64,000 nt of DNA, from the NCBI GenBank assembly GCA_933207985.1, contig OW240924.1, positions 70,364,742-70,428,741 of the forward strand, given 5' to 3'. The notes under the pieces were generated by a model, which saw only the letters and a list, made by a program, of their open reading frames with translations, was not told the origin of the DNA and searched no databases. The position numbers and the translations under genes were made by a program. Source of the stretch: Pelobates cultripes (Eukaryota; Chordata; Amphibia; Anura; Pelobatidae). Positions 1 through 12,285 of this stretch are shown here, piece by piece. Position 1 is the first letter of the stretch, and every line of letters begins with the position of its first letter.

Positions 1-56
1 ATTTCTCAACAGGAAAGTAATATCCTGCTCACATTGTACTACTTTACAGAGGTTTG

Positions 57-1137
57 TGTGTAACGGCACCCCCAGGCATAAAAGGGGTTAAAAGCCGTTT
101 AGTAGATCTTCCCCTTCCAGAGACACAGGCACATCTACTGTAGACACCAATCCACCGAACCAGAGACGCATATGAATGCTGTAAATAGCCAAACCGGAAC
201 CATACAAATGCTGTAAACAGGCGAATAGGAAAAACCATACAAAAGGTTTACACTCCTAGCAGTCGAACTGGAAATGCATACAATAAATCCCCCAAAGAAC
301 GAGATAAGGCTCCGTTTTGGGGGTCAAGCAGGAACAGACAGAGCTGTGGGTTTATTGTTCTTATATACACATACTTACACATTAGTACCACCCACAGGGT
401 TTTGGAAAACAACCAATAAACACGTACAATACACTCAGACACTCCCACACAAAATCCTCCCCTCTGCCTGTGATACAATTACGTTACACAATGGGCAATG
501 TAATTATAACAGCCAGAGAAATACAGTTTTTCCACATTATTCATAATTTGAAAAGTATGCATCACATTCACATACTCCAAATACAAACATATGTCAAAAT
601 CATCCAAATTGGTCCATTGGTGCAAAAGATAGATCGAAGTCCTTTGTGACCAAATGAAGCATGGCTTTTCTGCCAAAAACCAATTCCACAGAGTCTTCTA
701 TCCTGGAGATAATTGGGAAGTAATCCAATTATCTCCAAGGACAGAGGCAAAACTCCATTAAGCACATGGCAGTAAAAAGACAGTAAAATACAATAAAATA
801 CACAAGGTTACATTTATTACATAAAATACAGTCATGCAACATATCCCCAGATAGCTTAGGTCTGAGCACACATTATTACTGAATGGCACTCAGAGCACAC
901 ACATACAGTTCAATTGCCATGGAGCCAAAGTCTTTCCCATAGTCTTTCATTATACGAATGGGCTCCAGGGCATAGCTATCTGGGGTATCACCGCTCAAAC
1001 AGGGGAAGCACCGAATGACCCGGCTTTCGTGTCTTCGCAGGGAAAAACAAGCGTTTCAACATGGGGCCATAGTCTAAAGGCAGCAGGCGGGCAACCAGGC
1101 TCCTCCAATGCACAGTGGCGAGATTGGTCTCGTCACA
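57..1137 (-). mobile_element. probable solo LTR (Ty3/gypsy-like)
   Basis: Read on the minus strand, this block begins TGTGACGAGACC at 1137 and ends near CCGTTACA at about 57-64, so its ends are the imperfect inverted pair TGTGAC/GTTACA expected of an LTR. Inside, the minus strand has a TATATAAG box (plus 360-367) followed directly by AATAAA (plus 351-356), the usual U3/R layout. Its right end abuts the reverse-transcriptase motif A region of a CR1 LINE on the same strand, which suggests insertion into that LINE. I found no matching target duplication and no primer-binding site, so the exact ends and the family are uncertain. Reading frames inside are short and look spurious. Confidence 0.45.
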
Positions 1138-3135
1138 AACGTATTGAATGATTTGGCAAACTCCAAGAAGATCACGTCCACTGCAACACCCTGACCTATA
1201 CTTCTACTTACGTAGAATGCAAGTAAATTAGTGTGACTTGACCTATGTTTCATAAAACAATGAAGATTTTTGATAACAATGTTCTTCCTAATGAAGAAAG
1301 TGATCCCTTAATATTCCTTCAAATACTTTCCCAGTCACAGAGGTTATGTTCAACGGTCTATATTTTCCAGGCAAAGATTTTGAACCCTTTTTGAATATAG
1401 GAACCACATCTGCCTTCCTCCAATCCTCCAGTACAATTGCTGAAAGAAAAGAATCCTGAAAGATTAAAAACAGAAGTACACTTATTTCTCCTTATGTACT
1501 CTTGGGTGAATAACATCTGGCCCTGTGGCTTTGTTTAGTTTCTGTTGAGTCATACAATCCCAATTTTTATGTTTTATGTTTTTTTACAGCAATTATTTGC
1601 ATCTCTCTTGCCATAGGTTCCCTCTTAATATACACAGAGGAAACATTATTTAAAATGTCTGCCTTTTCATGGTCTTCATTAACTAACACACCCATCTCTG
1701 ATTTCAGTGTACCTACACTTTTTTTTTTTTAGAATTTACATACTTTAAAAATGCTTTGGGGTTGGTTTTTCTCATTTTGTAGTTTAGCCCATCTAATTGT
1801 CCTTTTGCATGCATTATTGGCTTTATATCTTATATAGTATGCTTCTTATTTGTCGGATTTAAATGTTTTAAATGCTCTTTTTTACTTTTAATTTCTTGGT
1901 TCACCTTTCGACTGAGCGACATTGGCATCTTTTATATTTATTACCCATTAGATATATACTAAGTGTAAATTTCTGATATATGCTTGAAGATATTCAATTT
2001 TTACCAAAGAGTTTTTGCCAGTCAATAAGTTGTAACGCTTCCCTTATCTTAATCAGCCTTTTTAAAATGATGTGCTTTAATGTACCCCATGTGCTTTTGC
2101 CTTTTTGAGTTTATTTCAGAAGACACCATATTGATTTCAGTATTTCCCAAGGGCTTCCCTACTTGAATGTTTGTCAAAAGTTTAGCATTGTTTGTTATCA
2201 CCAGATCCAGACAAGCATCTTTTCTAGTTAGTGCTTCCAACAATTGTGACATGAAGGTGTCATTTAACAGGTTAAAAAAACTGATTCCCCTATGTGAGCT
2301 ACTAGTCCCTCTATCCCAATTTATGCCCCAGTAATTAAAATCTCCAATAGTTCATGTTACCCAGATGTGCTGTGTTTCCTATTTGTTTAAACAGCTGTTC
2401 TTCCTCACCAATATCAACATTAGGTGGTCTATGCCATATCCCAACTAATCTTAGCTTCCACATTTTACCCATTTTTTTTTCCTGTTTTTTTCTATCCTTC
2501 CTAAATAACCATTTAGATTAACTGGCAGTCATGTGTCTCATCCCACCATGTTTCTATTATGCCATATTGCTCAGTGTATGCTATTGCCTCTAGTTCCCCC
2601 AATTTGTTACATAAGCTCCTTGCATTAGTAAATATACATCTTATATTATCACAAGTCTCTTGTACTTTATGTGAATTTTTATTACTATTATAGACCTCCT
2701 CTTTTTGATCTTGCCCCTTCCCTATCTCCACCCCTTTGTGTTGAGCTAAAGTCCTTTTTGTCCTAACTTTATCTTGTATATTTCTTGGTCTCTCCCATCC
2801 TTCCATACGTTTAAAATCCTCCAACCTTCAAGCTATCTTGTCCCGCAGCAGACCCTCTTCCATTTAGGTGCAATCCTTTAGTGGTATAGAGATTGTGTCC
2901 TAGTGCAAAATCAGCCCAGTGCTCTAAAAAGCCAAAACTCTCCTTCCTACACTTTAGCTGACTTTCTTCTGCTGACATTCTACTGTAGCATGCAGCACAG
3001 GTAATATTCCCGAATACGCTACATTAAAGGTTCATTTACTTCCTAATTCCATGAACTGATTTTTAAGGACTCTCCATTTTCCTCTGACTTTGCCATCGGC
3101 ACCAATATGGACCAAAAAATTAAAACATGTTAGCA
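1138..3135 (-). pseudogene. decayed CR1-type LINE (ORF1 tail, endonuclease, part of RT)
   Basis: On the minus strand, broken frames follow the order of a CR1 LINE. About 3130-2840 resembles the esterase-like end of ORF1 (VHIGADGK and GLHLNGRG). About 2740-2513 is the start of the apurinic endonuclease (IFTNARSL, then ETWWDETHD). About 2252-2049 is the endonuclease end (DLVITN, then VGKPLG). About 1440-1330 is the RT entry block (EDWRKADVVPIFKKGS, then YRPLNITSV). About 1190-1140 is RT motif A (VDVIFLEFAKSF), in which the usual second-position aspartates are altered. Stops and frameshifts separate the blocks and the 3' half of the RT is missing. This is an old, inactive copy. CR1 is identified from these protein blocks, not from a library match. 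Confidence 0.75.
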
Positions 3136-3691
3136 CTATGTTGGAGAAACCCTCAATTATATACTGGGTACTCTACATATAATCTATGAAAGAAATAGCA
3201 GCTTAATATGCATAATTTCAATTAGTTATAAAAAAAAAACTTTAGAAGTATCTACAGCATATATTTTTAGTGTGTATTCGTCCAAACATTTGGAAGAATA
3301 TTGTAATGTTCAAGAGTTCTTGGGTAGTAGTGGAAAGGGTTAATCTTGCCACACAGGTAGGATCCACAGTCTAAGGATACAATGTATATTACAAAGGTAC
3401 AAAAGAAATCCACATAGCATAACACTGTATTTATTGGCATAAAATTTAAAACCCTCTCCCCTAAAAGGTACCCTTACATAAACAAATGGTGGTACTTGTT
3501 TCCAAGAGACACAAAACAATCATGAGTATCAGAGAGTGAAAGTTGTTACTGCCAGTCCTCCTGATTGTATGGGTCATGGCTGAATCTCCTTGCCGTGCAG
3601 CCAAGTGCTTGTGCTGGAAGGACGCCGAGTTTCAGAGCCGGTATCTGTAATCACTCCTAGTTCACCTCTCTAAGTTATAAACCGTTAGCAC
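3136..3691. other. unassigned stretch
   Basis: AT-rich at first, then of mixed composition, with no credible coding frame. The part from about 3400 lies on the 3' side (minus strand) of the hammerhead-like motif at 3692-3735, so it may be the remains of a Penelope-type pseudo-LTR. That is inference from position only. Confidence 0.3.
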
Positions 3692-3735
3692 TTCAACGCG
3701 TTTCGCCCAAACACCCGGGCTTTTTCAAGATGGTC
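3692..3735 (-). ncRNA. hammerhead-like ribozyme relic
   Basis: The minus strand reads TTGAAAAA, then GCCC with an 8-nt loop and GGGC, then GAAACGCGTT. This is the same order as the motif in the Penelope-like units at 20-47 kb: core UUGANAA plus one A, a GC stem II, GAAA, the short self-complementary stem III ACGCGT and a U at the cleavage position. Stem I is poor here: only two of the first three pairs next to the core form, with scattered pairs beyond, so this copy is probably inactive. It is likely a remnant of an older Penelope-like pseudo-LTR. Confidence 0.5.
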
Positions 3736-4162
3736 AATATGGACCATGACAGCCAGGATATCCCCAGCCCCTCCCAATAATCTATCAAGTCTGGCAGCAA
3801 CATGAATGACCCGAGCACCTGGGAGACAGTAAACTGTCCAGTTGAGATGATCAGAGCAACATATTGCCCTGTCTGCTCTCTTAATAGTAAAAAAAATAGT
3901 TACGCCGCACTCAGACTTCAAAAAAATACATAACTAAGAAGGCTACTATAAAACGCCTATCTAAGAGAATAAATATGGGGATTTAGTTCCACCATATGGC
4001 CATATGATATTAAACCCACCACTGCTTCAAAGTACCCCAATATCAGTGGGTCCTACGCTAATTACAAAATGTGAGAGACAAATTAAATAGTACTGGTGCT
4101 AAAAACAAGCTTCAGTGTATTAAATTAATTTCTTTGTAAGAGCAATGTGAGTATACAAAAAT
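3736..4162. other. unassigned stretch
   Basis: No gene or named repeat seen. The segment just before the inverted repeat (4143-4155) repeats a piece of the inverted-repeat arm (ATGTGAGTATAC). Confidence 0.3.
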
Positions 4163-4488
4163 ACAGAGTAACAACTAAACAACTGAAGTGCTGGTGCTTG
4201 AATGAGTACACTCACATTGCAGATGATATCTGTGTTGCATGAAGAAAATAATAAAAGTGACATGACTATAAAACTCCTCCTATTTATACACACACCTGTG
4301 GCCACCTCTAAAGAGGCCTCAGAAGCTGGGGGGCCTGGGCGGGGGTGCTTAACCCCAAAGGAATCTGGTCTGTATTCCAAATATGCTTCCACAGAGAAGA
4401 GATTTCTACATGCAGCACAGATATTATCTGCAAATGTGAGTATACTCATTCAAGCACCAACACTTGAATTGTTTAGTTGTTACACTGT
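4163..4488. repeat. long imperfect inverted repeat (MITE-like foldback)
   Basis: The arms at 4163-4240 and 4411-4488 are inverted copies of each other with only a handful of mismatches and one indel over about 78 nt. They start with ACAG then GTAACAACTAAACAA and end in the complement. The roughly 170-nt loop has a GC-rich part. No clear target duplication flanks the arms, so the element class is unknown. The open frames on both strands here simply reflect the inverted repeat. Confidence 0.7.
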
Positions 4489-4837
4489 TTTTAATTGCTT
4501 TTATCACTCTTTATTTTAATGACTTCATTCAAGAATTGCATATTCCTCTACATTGCTGCTTTGCATAGCTATTTTGTCATATGCGTTGATTTCTCAGCTC
4601 ATGGGGCGCTGGCAGAAAAATTAGATGCAGAAAACTGATTCCCAAACTTAAGTGCACACATGTGTGCCGCAGAATATTTCCCCAGTGCTATGATTTTAGC
4701 AGCGTGGAAACATTACTGGTCAACGGGGACCCAGTCAAGTGCCGCTGCCTTTAAGACCGCGACCGGGCCCCTGTAATATCGTCCGGCTGGGAGACAGTGT
4801 GGGAGGGAGAAGAGGCAGCCGCAGCATTAACAGAAAG

Positions 4838-5735
4838 GAGCATGAAGAGTTCCAGACTCCTCCCTCCCACAACAGCAGGTCTCCATGCCACCCTCCTGGA
4901 CACATAAGGTAAGCTGACAGGAGGGTGGCTGGAGATATAAAAAAAAATATGACTTGTGTGAGAGTGTGTATGTGTGTGTGTATGAGTTTGTGTGTGTGTG
5001 TGAGTGTATGTATGAATTTGAGTGTTTGAGTATGAGTGTGTGTATGAGTGTGAGTGTATGTGTATGTGTGTTTGTATGTGTGTGAGTATGAGTATGTGTG
5101 TGAGTGTGTGTGTGTATGTGTATGGGTGTGTATGAATTTGAGAGTGTGTGTGTGAGTGTTTGTATGTGTATGAGTGTGAGTATGAGCATGAAAAGCTCTA
5201 GACCCCTCACTTCCACAGCAGCAGGACTCCAAGCCACACTTGTGGCACATAAGGTAAACTAACAGGAGGGTGGCTGTGGATTAAAAAAAAATCACGTGTG
5301 TGAGTGTGTATGTGTGTGTGTGAGTATGTGTATGAGTTTGAGTGTATGAGTGTGAGTATGTGTGTGTATGAGTTTGAGTTTGTGTGTATTAGTGAGTGTG
5401 TGAGTATGAGTGTTTGTATGTGTATGAGTGTGTGTATGTGTATGAGTGTGTGTGTGTCAGGGTGTGCGTATGTGTGTATATATATATATGTCAGTGTGCT
5501 TTTGTCTGTGTGTGCGCACACATCTGTGTATGTGCATCTGTGTGTCAGGGTGTGTTTTTTATGTCTGTGTGTATCTGTGTCATGGTGTGGGCATGTACCA
5601 ATGTTTGTGTGTCAGGGTGCATGTGTGTATATGTCGGTGTGTATCTATATGTGTGTATGTGTCGGTGTCTATATGAATTTGTGTGTATGTGTCTGTGTAT
5701 TTATATGTATCTGTGTGTTAATGTGCATAAATACT
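4838..5735. repeat. 346-bp tandem duplication with TG-rich minisatellite
   Basis: A module of about 120 bp (cAGCAGG-containing start, then CACATAAGGTAA, ACAGGAGGGTGGCTG and an A-run) occurs at about 4838-4955 and again, diverged, at about 5184-5295, an offset of 346 bp. Each copy is followed by TGTGTGAG/TGTATGAG-type repeats, the second running to about 5735. Long cysteine/valine- or histidine/threonine-rich frames here are translations of the microsatellite, not genes. Confidence 0.8.
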
Positions 5736-5794
5736 AGTTCCGAGAAGTTCCATTTGTAAGCTCTATCTATATTCCATTATTGTTTCTTTGTAAC

Positions 5795-5796
<2 letters not shown>

Positions 5797-5845
<49 letters not shown>
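5797..5845. repeat. (TA)n microsatellite
   Basis: Almost uninterrupted AT dinucleotides, with one ATAC interruption in the middle. Confidence 0.95.
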
Positions 5846-6720
5846 AATTCACATGCAGAGGTAATAGGCGTTTTTAAAATGATCTCTTTCCTAAAGATCA
5901 AAAAATGCTGCAATTTCTGAAAGAGTAAATAAAATAAAATAAAGTGTGCACACAATACATTGGTCTCAATTATATTATAAATATTACGCAGACACAACAA
6001 ATTGTTCATAAACTACCTGTTTAATTTTTCAAGACTTTTGCATCACATATTTCCTTATTAACCGTATGATCTAGCTGGGCGGGAGGATGGATGGGACCTG
6101 TCACCCACGCAGTATAATGCAGCAGTTTTATGAATTATTTCGGTGAGGAAAAGCCTATTACATCTGACAAGAGGATGATGATATTAGACTATCATCATTC
6201 AAATGGTACCCACCCGTTCCCCCTTTCATCCATCAGGCTCCCGTGCGTGGAAGTTTAAAGCCAGAGTGTCTACACAGCCAACCCCAAGACAAATACTCCT
6301 GCCTTTCCTCAAGTCCATGAAACATTTAGCATTTCATTATGAATCACAGCAGATGACAGTAACAAATAGCCCAATGAATTTGCCTTGTTGTCAGCGATGA
6401 AGTGAGGAATGCTGCAAAGCAAAATGTCTTTGTGGCTTTGGTGTGATCCACGCCAAATGTATGTCTGCATTGTTTTCTCGCACATGTAAATAAGTCAACA
6501 AACAAATAACCGGCAGTAGATGGGCTCAAAAGGTATAGTATTTAAAGGTAAAATCACATTCAGGTTTATTCTACAAAGAGAGAATTGTCCAGAATTCAAG
6601 AAGTGAATTCAAAGTGAATTCCAAATTAAAGTCAAAAATAGCCAAGCTGAGCAGCAGATTTATATTTAAACAAAGAAAAATTACACAACTACAAAAAGTT
6701 TACAGGGGAAAAAAAATGCA

Positions 6721-6752
<32 letters not shown>

Positions 6753-8172
6753 TAACATGTAACCTTGCGAGGGGAATTGTTCATTATTGATATATTAGAT
6801 ACATTTTAAAAAATTCAGTTGAAGTTATAATTTCCCCTAAAATAGTGCTTGTCATAACAAAAATCTATGTGATATTACATTGTCTCTATTTCACTGAGTG
6901 GACGGGAGATCCTACAAAGAGAGTTATTCCTGATGCCCCACCCTGGCTTGGTCCAACTTGACAAAGTAATGTGAACAGGTTACATGTCTTTTGGCTGAGG
7001 TTGACTCACCTGAGCTTTTTGGCTGAGGTTGTGTTTTGTATGGAAAGGATATATAGATTGAACTTATTAAAGTTTGCATTTATAAAGTGGCAACATAGTC
7101 TATGTAATTCTTTAAATTTAGTTTTTGTCCATATTGACTTAATGTTTCATTACTCAGCAATGCATGCCTTGTTTGTCCACGATACCACCATCACTCTTGT
7201 TGAATGAGAATTTATCAGTCTAGGTGGGTCCCTATTATGGTCTCAGATATTCTAATGAGATGTTGGTTCTAATTGATCTTGCCAACATGAATTTAGATGC
7301 TGCCAATCCTTTATTTATGGAAAGAGGAATTTTAATTTAACTTTAAAAAAAAAAAAAAATTCAGATGGTTTTTAACTAGACTGCCAACCTTTTTTTTTAC
7401 TCATCCAAAAACTACACATGCTTCACAAGCTTTTAGTTTAAGCTATTGAATTGCAGTTCAGCTTTTGCAAATTACAGTGAGAATAAAAACCGATAACAAA
7501 ACAATCTTGGGATAAGTACGTTTATAGACTTTTACATAAAGTAGGCTCTTATAGCGTTCATTGAGAATGACATAGTACATATATTGTTCAAGAGCACTGT
7601 GCACAAGCAAAATTATAATAGTGCCATTATGTATAGTCAGACATATTAACATCAATGATTGAAAGTCAGAAATGATTGGTTTTAACTGAGCGAATAAAGA
7701 GGAAGGCACTTCAAAATGGTTGGGGGGGAGGACGGGGGAGTTAATACTAGTTAGGTATTGTGTCAGTTAAGGATAGTCAAAATGTGGAGGACAGGTTTAA
7801 AAGAAAAGGGGTAGGGTGAAATAAAATAAAGAGTAGTTTAGGGTAGAAAGGGACGAGAAGTAGGAAGAGATAAGGGGGAAAAGGGACATCAGGTCAAGCC
7901 CTGCTTCACTGATCAACTCCTGGCCAGAGTCCACCTCATGGACAGTCCTCTGAGTGAGCTATTCTAAAGAGCTTGGCCCATAGTTCCCCTGGCATCTATC
8001 TAACCAGCAAGCCATTAAGGCCAGTGAACCAAGTTGTTGTGTAATGGTAGGTATTGTCTGATGAAGATAGAATTAGTTGCTCATAAGGTCAAATTTCTTC
8101 CAGTCTCTGACCAAGTGTCCCACTCTCTGTCTCTAAATCTAAGTTATTAAATATGAACTGTATTAAATATGA
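5846..8172. other. unassigned AT-rich stretch
   Basis: No coding region recognised. It contains a (TA)n run at about 6721-6749, poly-A/T runs near 7346, and a purine-rich segment at about 7715-7880. The open frames present are short and lack recognisable motifs. Confidence 0.4.
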
Positions 8173-9270
8173 ACTGTATTTCTTTACGCTGATGACACCC
8201 AGTTATATATCTCCTCCACGGACCTCTCCGCTGCCGTCCTGCAATGTGTCACTGCTTGCCTTTCCTCCATCTGTGACTGGATGTCCTCTTGCTTTCTAAA
8301 ACTAAATATCTCTAAAACTGAACTCCTTGTCTTTCCTCCTCCTAATACTGATACTCCTCTTTCGCTCTCCCTTGAAGTCAGTGATATCCACATCAGTCCA
8401 TCCTTGCAAGCTTGCTGTCTTAGTGTCATAGTTGACTCTGGCCTCACCTTTGAGCCTCACATCCAGCATGTTACCAAATCTTGTAGATTCCATCTTAAAA
8501 ACATAGCCCACATCCGCCCCTTTCTTATGCAAGATGTTACTAAAGAGCTTGTCCATGCTTTAGTAATTTCCCGCATGGATTGTTGTAACCCTCTACTAAT
8601 TGGTCTTCATAAAAACCATGTTGCCCCACTACAGTCTGTAATGAATGCTGCCGCCAGACTGATTTTCCTCTCTAGTCGGTCCTTTCACACCGCACCCCTC
8701 TGTCAGTCCTTACATCGGCTTCCTGTATCCTATAGGAGTCAATTCAAAGTACTAACCCATAATCTATAAAGCATTGAACAATTCTAGCCCCTCTTATATC
8801 TCTTCACAGATCTAAAGGTATGCCCCATCATGGTCTCTCCTCTCTGGGCGTGACCTTCTCCTGTCCGCTGCTCGCACACATACAGCCAACTCACGCTTGC
8901 AGGACTTCTCGCGGGCGGCTTCCTTAACTCTCCCTTAGTCTTCAAGCGTTTAAGAAGTGCCTTAAAACCCATCTCTTTAGGAAAGCTTATGGCCTCCCAG
9001 TGTAACCTCTACCTCCTATACCTGTCTCTTGCTCTCTCCTAAAGGGCAGCACTCTACTCTCTCCTCCAGCTCTACTTCACTCCACCTTGTTTGATTGCTA
9101 CCGCCTGTCCTAATGTGTTTTACACCCCACACCTATAGACTGTAAACTCGTTTGAGCAGGGTCCTTGAGTTGGTATATAGCTAAATTCCCACTCTCATAA
9201 TATTGTAAAGCACTACGGAATCTGTTTGTGCAATATAAATGGCAATAATAATAATAATATTAATAATTGG
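8173..9270 (+). pseudogene. L2-like LINE, 3' half with AAT-repeat tail
   Basis: The frame open from 8173 to the stop at 8767-8769 begins just before the RT catalytic motif C, LYADDTQLYISS (residues 4-15 of the open frame), then CFLKLNISKTELLVFP, FHLKNIAHIRPFL, LVHALVISRMDCCN and PLQSVMNAAARLI. This is the order seen in L2/Rex-type LINE polymerases after the active site. After the stop the protein continues in other frames to about 9005 (KTHLFRKAYGLP-like end). The 3' UTR follows, with ACTGTAAACTCGTTTGAGCAGG, GTAAAGCACTACGGAAT and a terminal AATAATAAT run at about 9245-9268. The upstream RT domains are absent, so this is a 5'-truncated dead copy. A second copy of the family lies near 51.3-53.2 kb. 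Confidence 0.8.
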
Positions 9271-9750
9271 AGGATTACTGATTTACGATAGTGCACTACA
9301 TAAACGTAGGCGTGGTACACCAAAGTAAAAAAATAAATGTTACAGCTATAGATGAACTGCACATATGGCTCAAAGGGCTTGATTTAATATTTTTGGATAA
9401 ACTTTTTAAATAAATGAAAGTTTTTGGATAAACTTTTAAAATTATTTAATATTTTGTGGAATGTTATATATAGATTTCTTTTCTATATTTATTTTAATAT
9501 TGAAAGAATTTTAAAAAAAAATGCATCTAAAAATAATTAATACATTGAAAAGCTTATCGAAAAATATTAAATCATTATTTGCATTGAAGTTTTGAGTTTC
9601 TGTATTAGTTGTTGGTGGCATTAAGTAAAAAATAAAATGCCATTGTACATTCTGAAAAAACAACAACTGCTTGTAGTGTAAATGAGACCAGACGTGAAAT
9701 CTCACTAGGTGAGTTATGTCTATTAACCCTTGTGCGATAGAATGCTTTCC
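9271..9750. other. unassigned AT-rich stretch
   Basis: AT-rich with short imperfect direct repeats (GGATAAACTTTT at about 9397 and 9426). No gene seen. Confidence 0.4.
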
Positions 9751-10220
9751 TTAAAGGGACACCGAAGGCATTGTATCTGCTTCATCTCATTAAACTGGTT
9801 ATAGTATCTGGAGTCCCCTGGTTCCATAATTTCTTTCAGCATTAAACAGTTTTTAATGTTCTAATGCTAAACAAGAGTCCCCGGCAGTCCATCCCCTCTG
9901 TGCTACTTTGGCTAATAAGAAGTATTAGCCTGAGCAGCAATGTGCAGCTGTGATTGGCTGAGAGTGTCAGCTGACTGCTTTTAGCCTGTCACAGCTCCAA
10001 CTGACGGTATGAACGGGTATGTCAACAAGGCAGTGTCTAATCTCTGCCTTAGCTACACATACAGAAAGGGCCGGACTGTGGGTGACCAGGGACTTTTATT
10101 TTGTGGCATACTGCACGAACATGGTGCAACACTGAATGGAGGGACAGTACCAGGCCACTCCAGGCACTATAACCAATTCAAAGAGATAAAATGGTTATAG
10201 TGACTACAGTGTCCCTTTAA
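9751..10220. mobile_element. T2/Kolobok-like non-autonomous element, TTAA flanks
   Basis: Both ends read TTAAAGGGACAC in inverted orientation (9751-9762 and 10209-10220), so the element is bounded by TTAA duplications. The inverted similarity continues imperfectly for about 65 bp, including TGGTTATAGT and CTGGAGT on both sides. TTAAAGG ends with TTAA targets are known for the T2/Kolobok MITEs of frogs. A 63-codon frame inside has no recognisable motif. No transposase is encoded. Confidence 0.75.
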
Positions 10221-11525
10221 TGGCATTCAAAAAGAACATGGAATAGGGACAGTAGGGCCCAAGCATGTAATTGCAGAAAGACAATCATATTATATAACAA
10301 AAAAATATTTTTAAAAAATGTGCAAAAAAAATAGCAGTTTCCAAACCAAAAAAGCCTTATTGATTATTTTGTGAAATGCTTAATAATCAATAGCTTTTTG
10401 TTAAATAAGACAATGTTGTTTGGTTCTATCTTTACCATACTTGCACCTCTCCAAATGATTTATTACTATGACATTTTCCAATAAAAATCATCAAAAATAG
10501 GAGGCTGTGTTAGACAGTGTATCACTTGTGGTATTGAACATGTGAGATGTAATATGATCTGCAAATGTATTTACAGCATCTTTATACACTCACCCGTAAG
10601 CATTTGGGGTGGGAAAATTGAAAAATTTAAATTCTTCTTTTGAACTGTACAAGCTATTGCAATACGAGCTATATTAATCTTGCTATCAACATTTTAGATT
10701 TAAAGAAACACACTATACCTATATTTAGCCGTGCCATTTCTAAAGAGGCAGTACAGGGACACCTGTCAGGATTGATATTATCTTAAACATTCTATTACAG
10801 AGACTATTGTAGCTTAAGGCTTGTGTGGACAATTCCTCCAACGTGTATTGGAAGAAAAGGAATATATTTTAGGTAATTTGTTTGGCATTAACTATAATTG
10901 AAAAGTAACCTTTAAAGCCATTTCTGCATGACTTGATAAAAGTTGACAGTTTAAACTTAAGAGAAAATAAACATATTTGAATTCTTCCTTAACATTTTCT
11001 TTATTTAATGGGGTTGTAAATAGATTTAGGATTTATGCCAATAGGCACAACAGAGGCCAATGTGCTTGTAAAAGTGTAAATTTCTATTGAAATCAAGCCA
11101 TTTACTTCTTATTTGCTTATTTACATTTATATGTTGAAGTTAAATGCAGGGACTATGAAACTGGTCAAAATAAAGGTTCATCTTACAACAGGAAAAATAA
11201 CCCAAAACACACTGCCAAAGATATACTGGAGGGGCTCATATATTCGAATGGGAATGTCTGTGCATTGTCCAATCAAATTCCAGACCTTAATCAATCTGAC
11301 TATCTTGAAAAACGTGAAAATTGCTGTCTACCGAAATTAGCCATCCAAACCGACAGAGCATGAACAATTTTGCTAGGAAGATTGGGATGTCAAACAGAAA
11401 GAGGAAACCACACTCTTATGATGGTCCTGGTGCTGCCAGACCTGGGGCTGGACAAGCCCCCTCCAATAGTAAAACAAAAGTATGGTTTAGGCACTAGAGG
11501 GTCACTTGTGCAGCAGATTTATTGG
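10221..11525. other. unassigned AT-rich stretch
   Basis: No coding sequence or clear repeat boundary. The part from about 11340 to 11525 may belong to the same decayed Penelope-type pseudo-LTR as the hammerhead-like motif that follows. Confidence 0.3.
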
Positions 11526-11568
11526 AAAAACAGGGTTTCGATCTCCAATGAGATCTTTCTCAAGCTTG
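11526..11568 (-). ncRNA. hammerhead-like ribozyme relic, second family
   Basis: The minus strand reads TTGAGAAA, then a 6-bp stem GATCTC/GAGATC around a short loop, then CGAAACCCTGTTT. The layout UUGANAAA, G-stem-C, GAAAC, short segment, UU is the same as in the motifs at 3692-3735 and in the Penelope-like units, but stem II and the flanks differ, so it comes from a different family. Stem I pairing is not convincing. It probably marks an old pseudo-LTR. Confidence 0.4.
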
Positions 11569-11699
11569 GAAAGAAGATCGGGATAGACTTCTATCAAGTA
11601 TTGATTCATGTGGATATGTGCAACCAATAAATGCCTGTTTTTGTTTTTTAACATCTTGTTATAATTACATCAGAGGAAAGATGAACAATAAAGATGAAG

Positions 11700-11995
11700 A
11701 ATTCTCAGCCTAAATGGGTTGTCTTCTGAAATTATCAACAACAAGAGGACATATAATGTCTTAATAATTTCAGGAAGTATTACTTTACTGAGAGTGTAGT
11801 GGATACATGGAATAGCCTTCCAGCTGAAGTGGTAGAGGTTAACACAGTAAAAGAGTTTAAGCATGCGTGGGATAGGCATAAGGCTATCCTAACTATAAGA
11901 TAAGGCCAGGGACTAATGAAAGTATTAGAAAATTGGGCAGACTCGGGCCGAATGGTTCTCATCTGCCGTCACATTCTATGTTTCTACGTTTCTAA
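11700..11995 (+). pseudogene. CR1-type LINE, C-terminal end and 3' UTR
   Basis: The plus strand encodes a stretch like YFTERVVDTWNSLP, then VVEVNTVKEFKHAWDR, typical of the extreme C-terminus of CR1-type LINE polymerases. It is followed by CATCTGCCGTCACATTC and TATGTTTCTA, a 3' end shared with another fragment at about 14701-14730. Upstream coding sequence is missing or unreadable. Confidence 0.65.
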
Positions 11996-12109
11996 ATTCT
12001 ATAGATATTTTTTTTAAAAAGGCTTGGGTGCTTTTTTTGCAAAAACAGAATATTCAAGGCTATAATTAATATTAAATGTCGTCCTTTATAATATTTTAAT
12101 GCGCTACTA

Positions 12110-12285
12110 TATTATAGACTGTAAGCTCATTTGAGCATGGTCCTCTTCAACCTATTGTTCCTGTAAGTTTTCTTGTAATTGACCTATTTATAGTTACATC
12201 CCCCCTCTCATAATATTGTAAAGCGCTATGGAATTTATTGGCGCTATATAAATGGCTGTAATAATAATAATAATAAAAAATAATG
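12110..12285 (+). mobile_element. L2-like LINE 3' tail
   Basis: Contains GACTGTAAGCTCATTTGAGC, TTGTAAAGCGCTATGG, GGCGCTATATAAATGG and an (AAT)n end. It matches the order of the 3' UTR pieces at 9135-9268 and 53049-53190. No coding part remains. Confidence 0.7.

Noticed and set aside
5304..5759. Long cysteine/valine-rich frame as a secreted protein gene
   Set aside because: It is a translation of TG-rich minisatellite; neighbouring frames are equally open and of equal low complexity.
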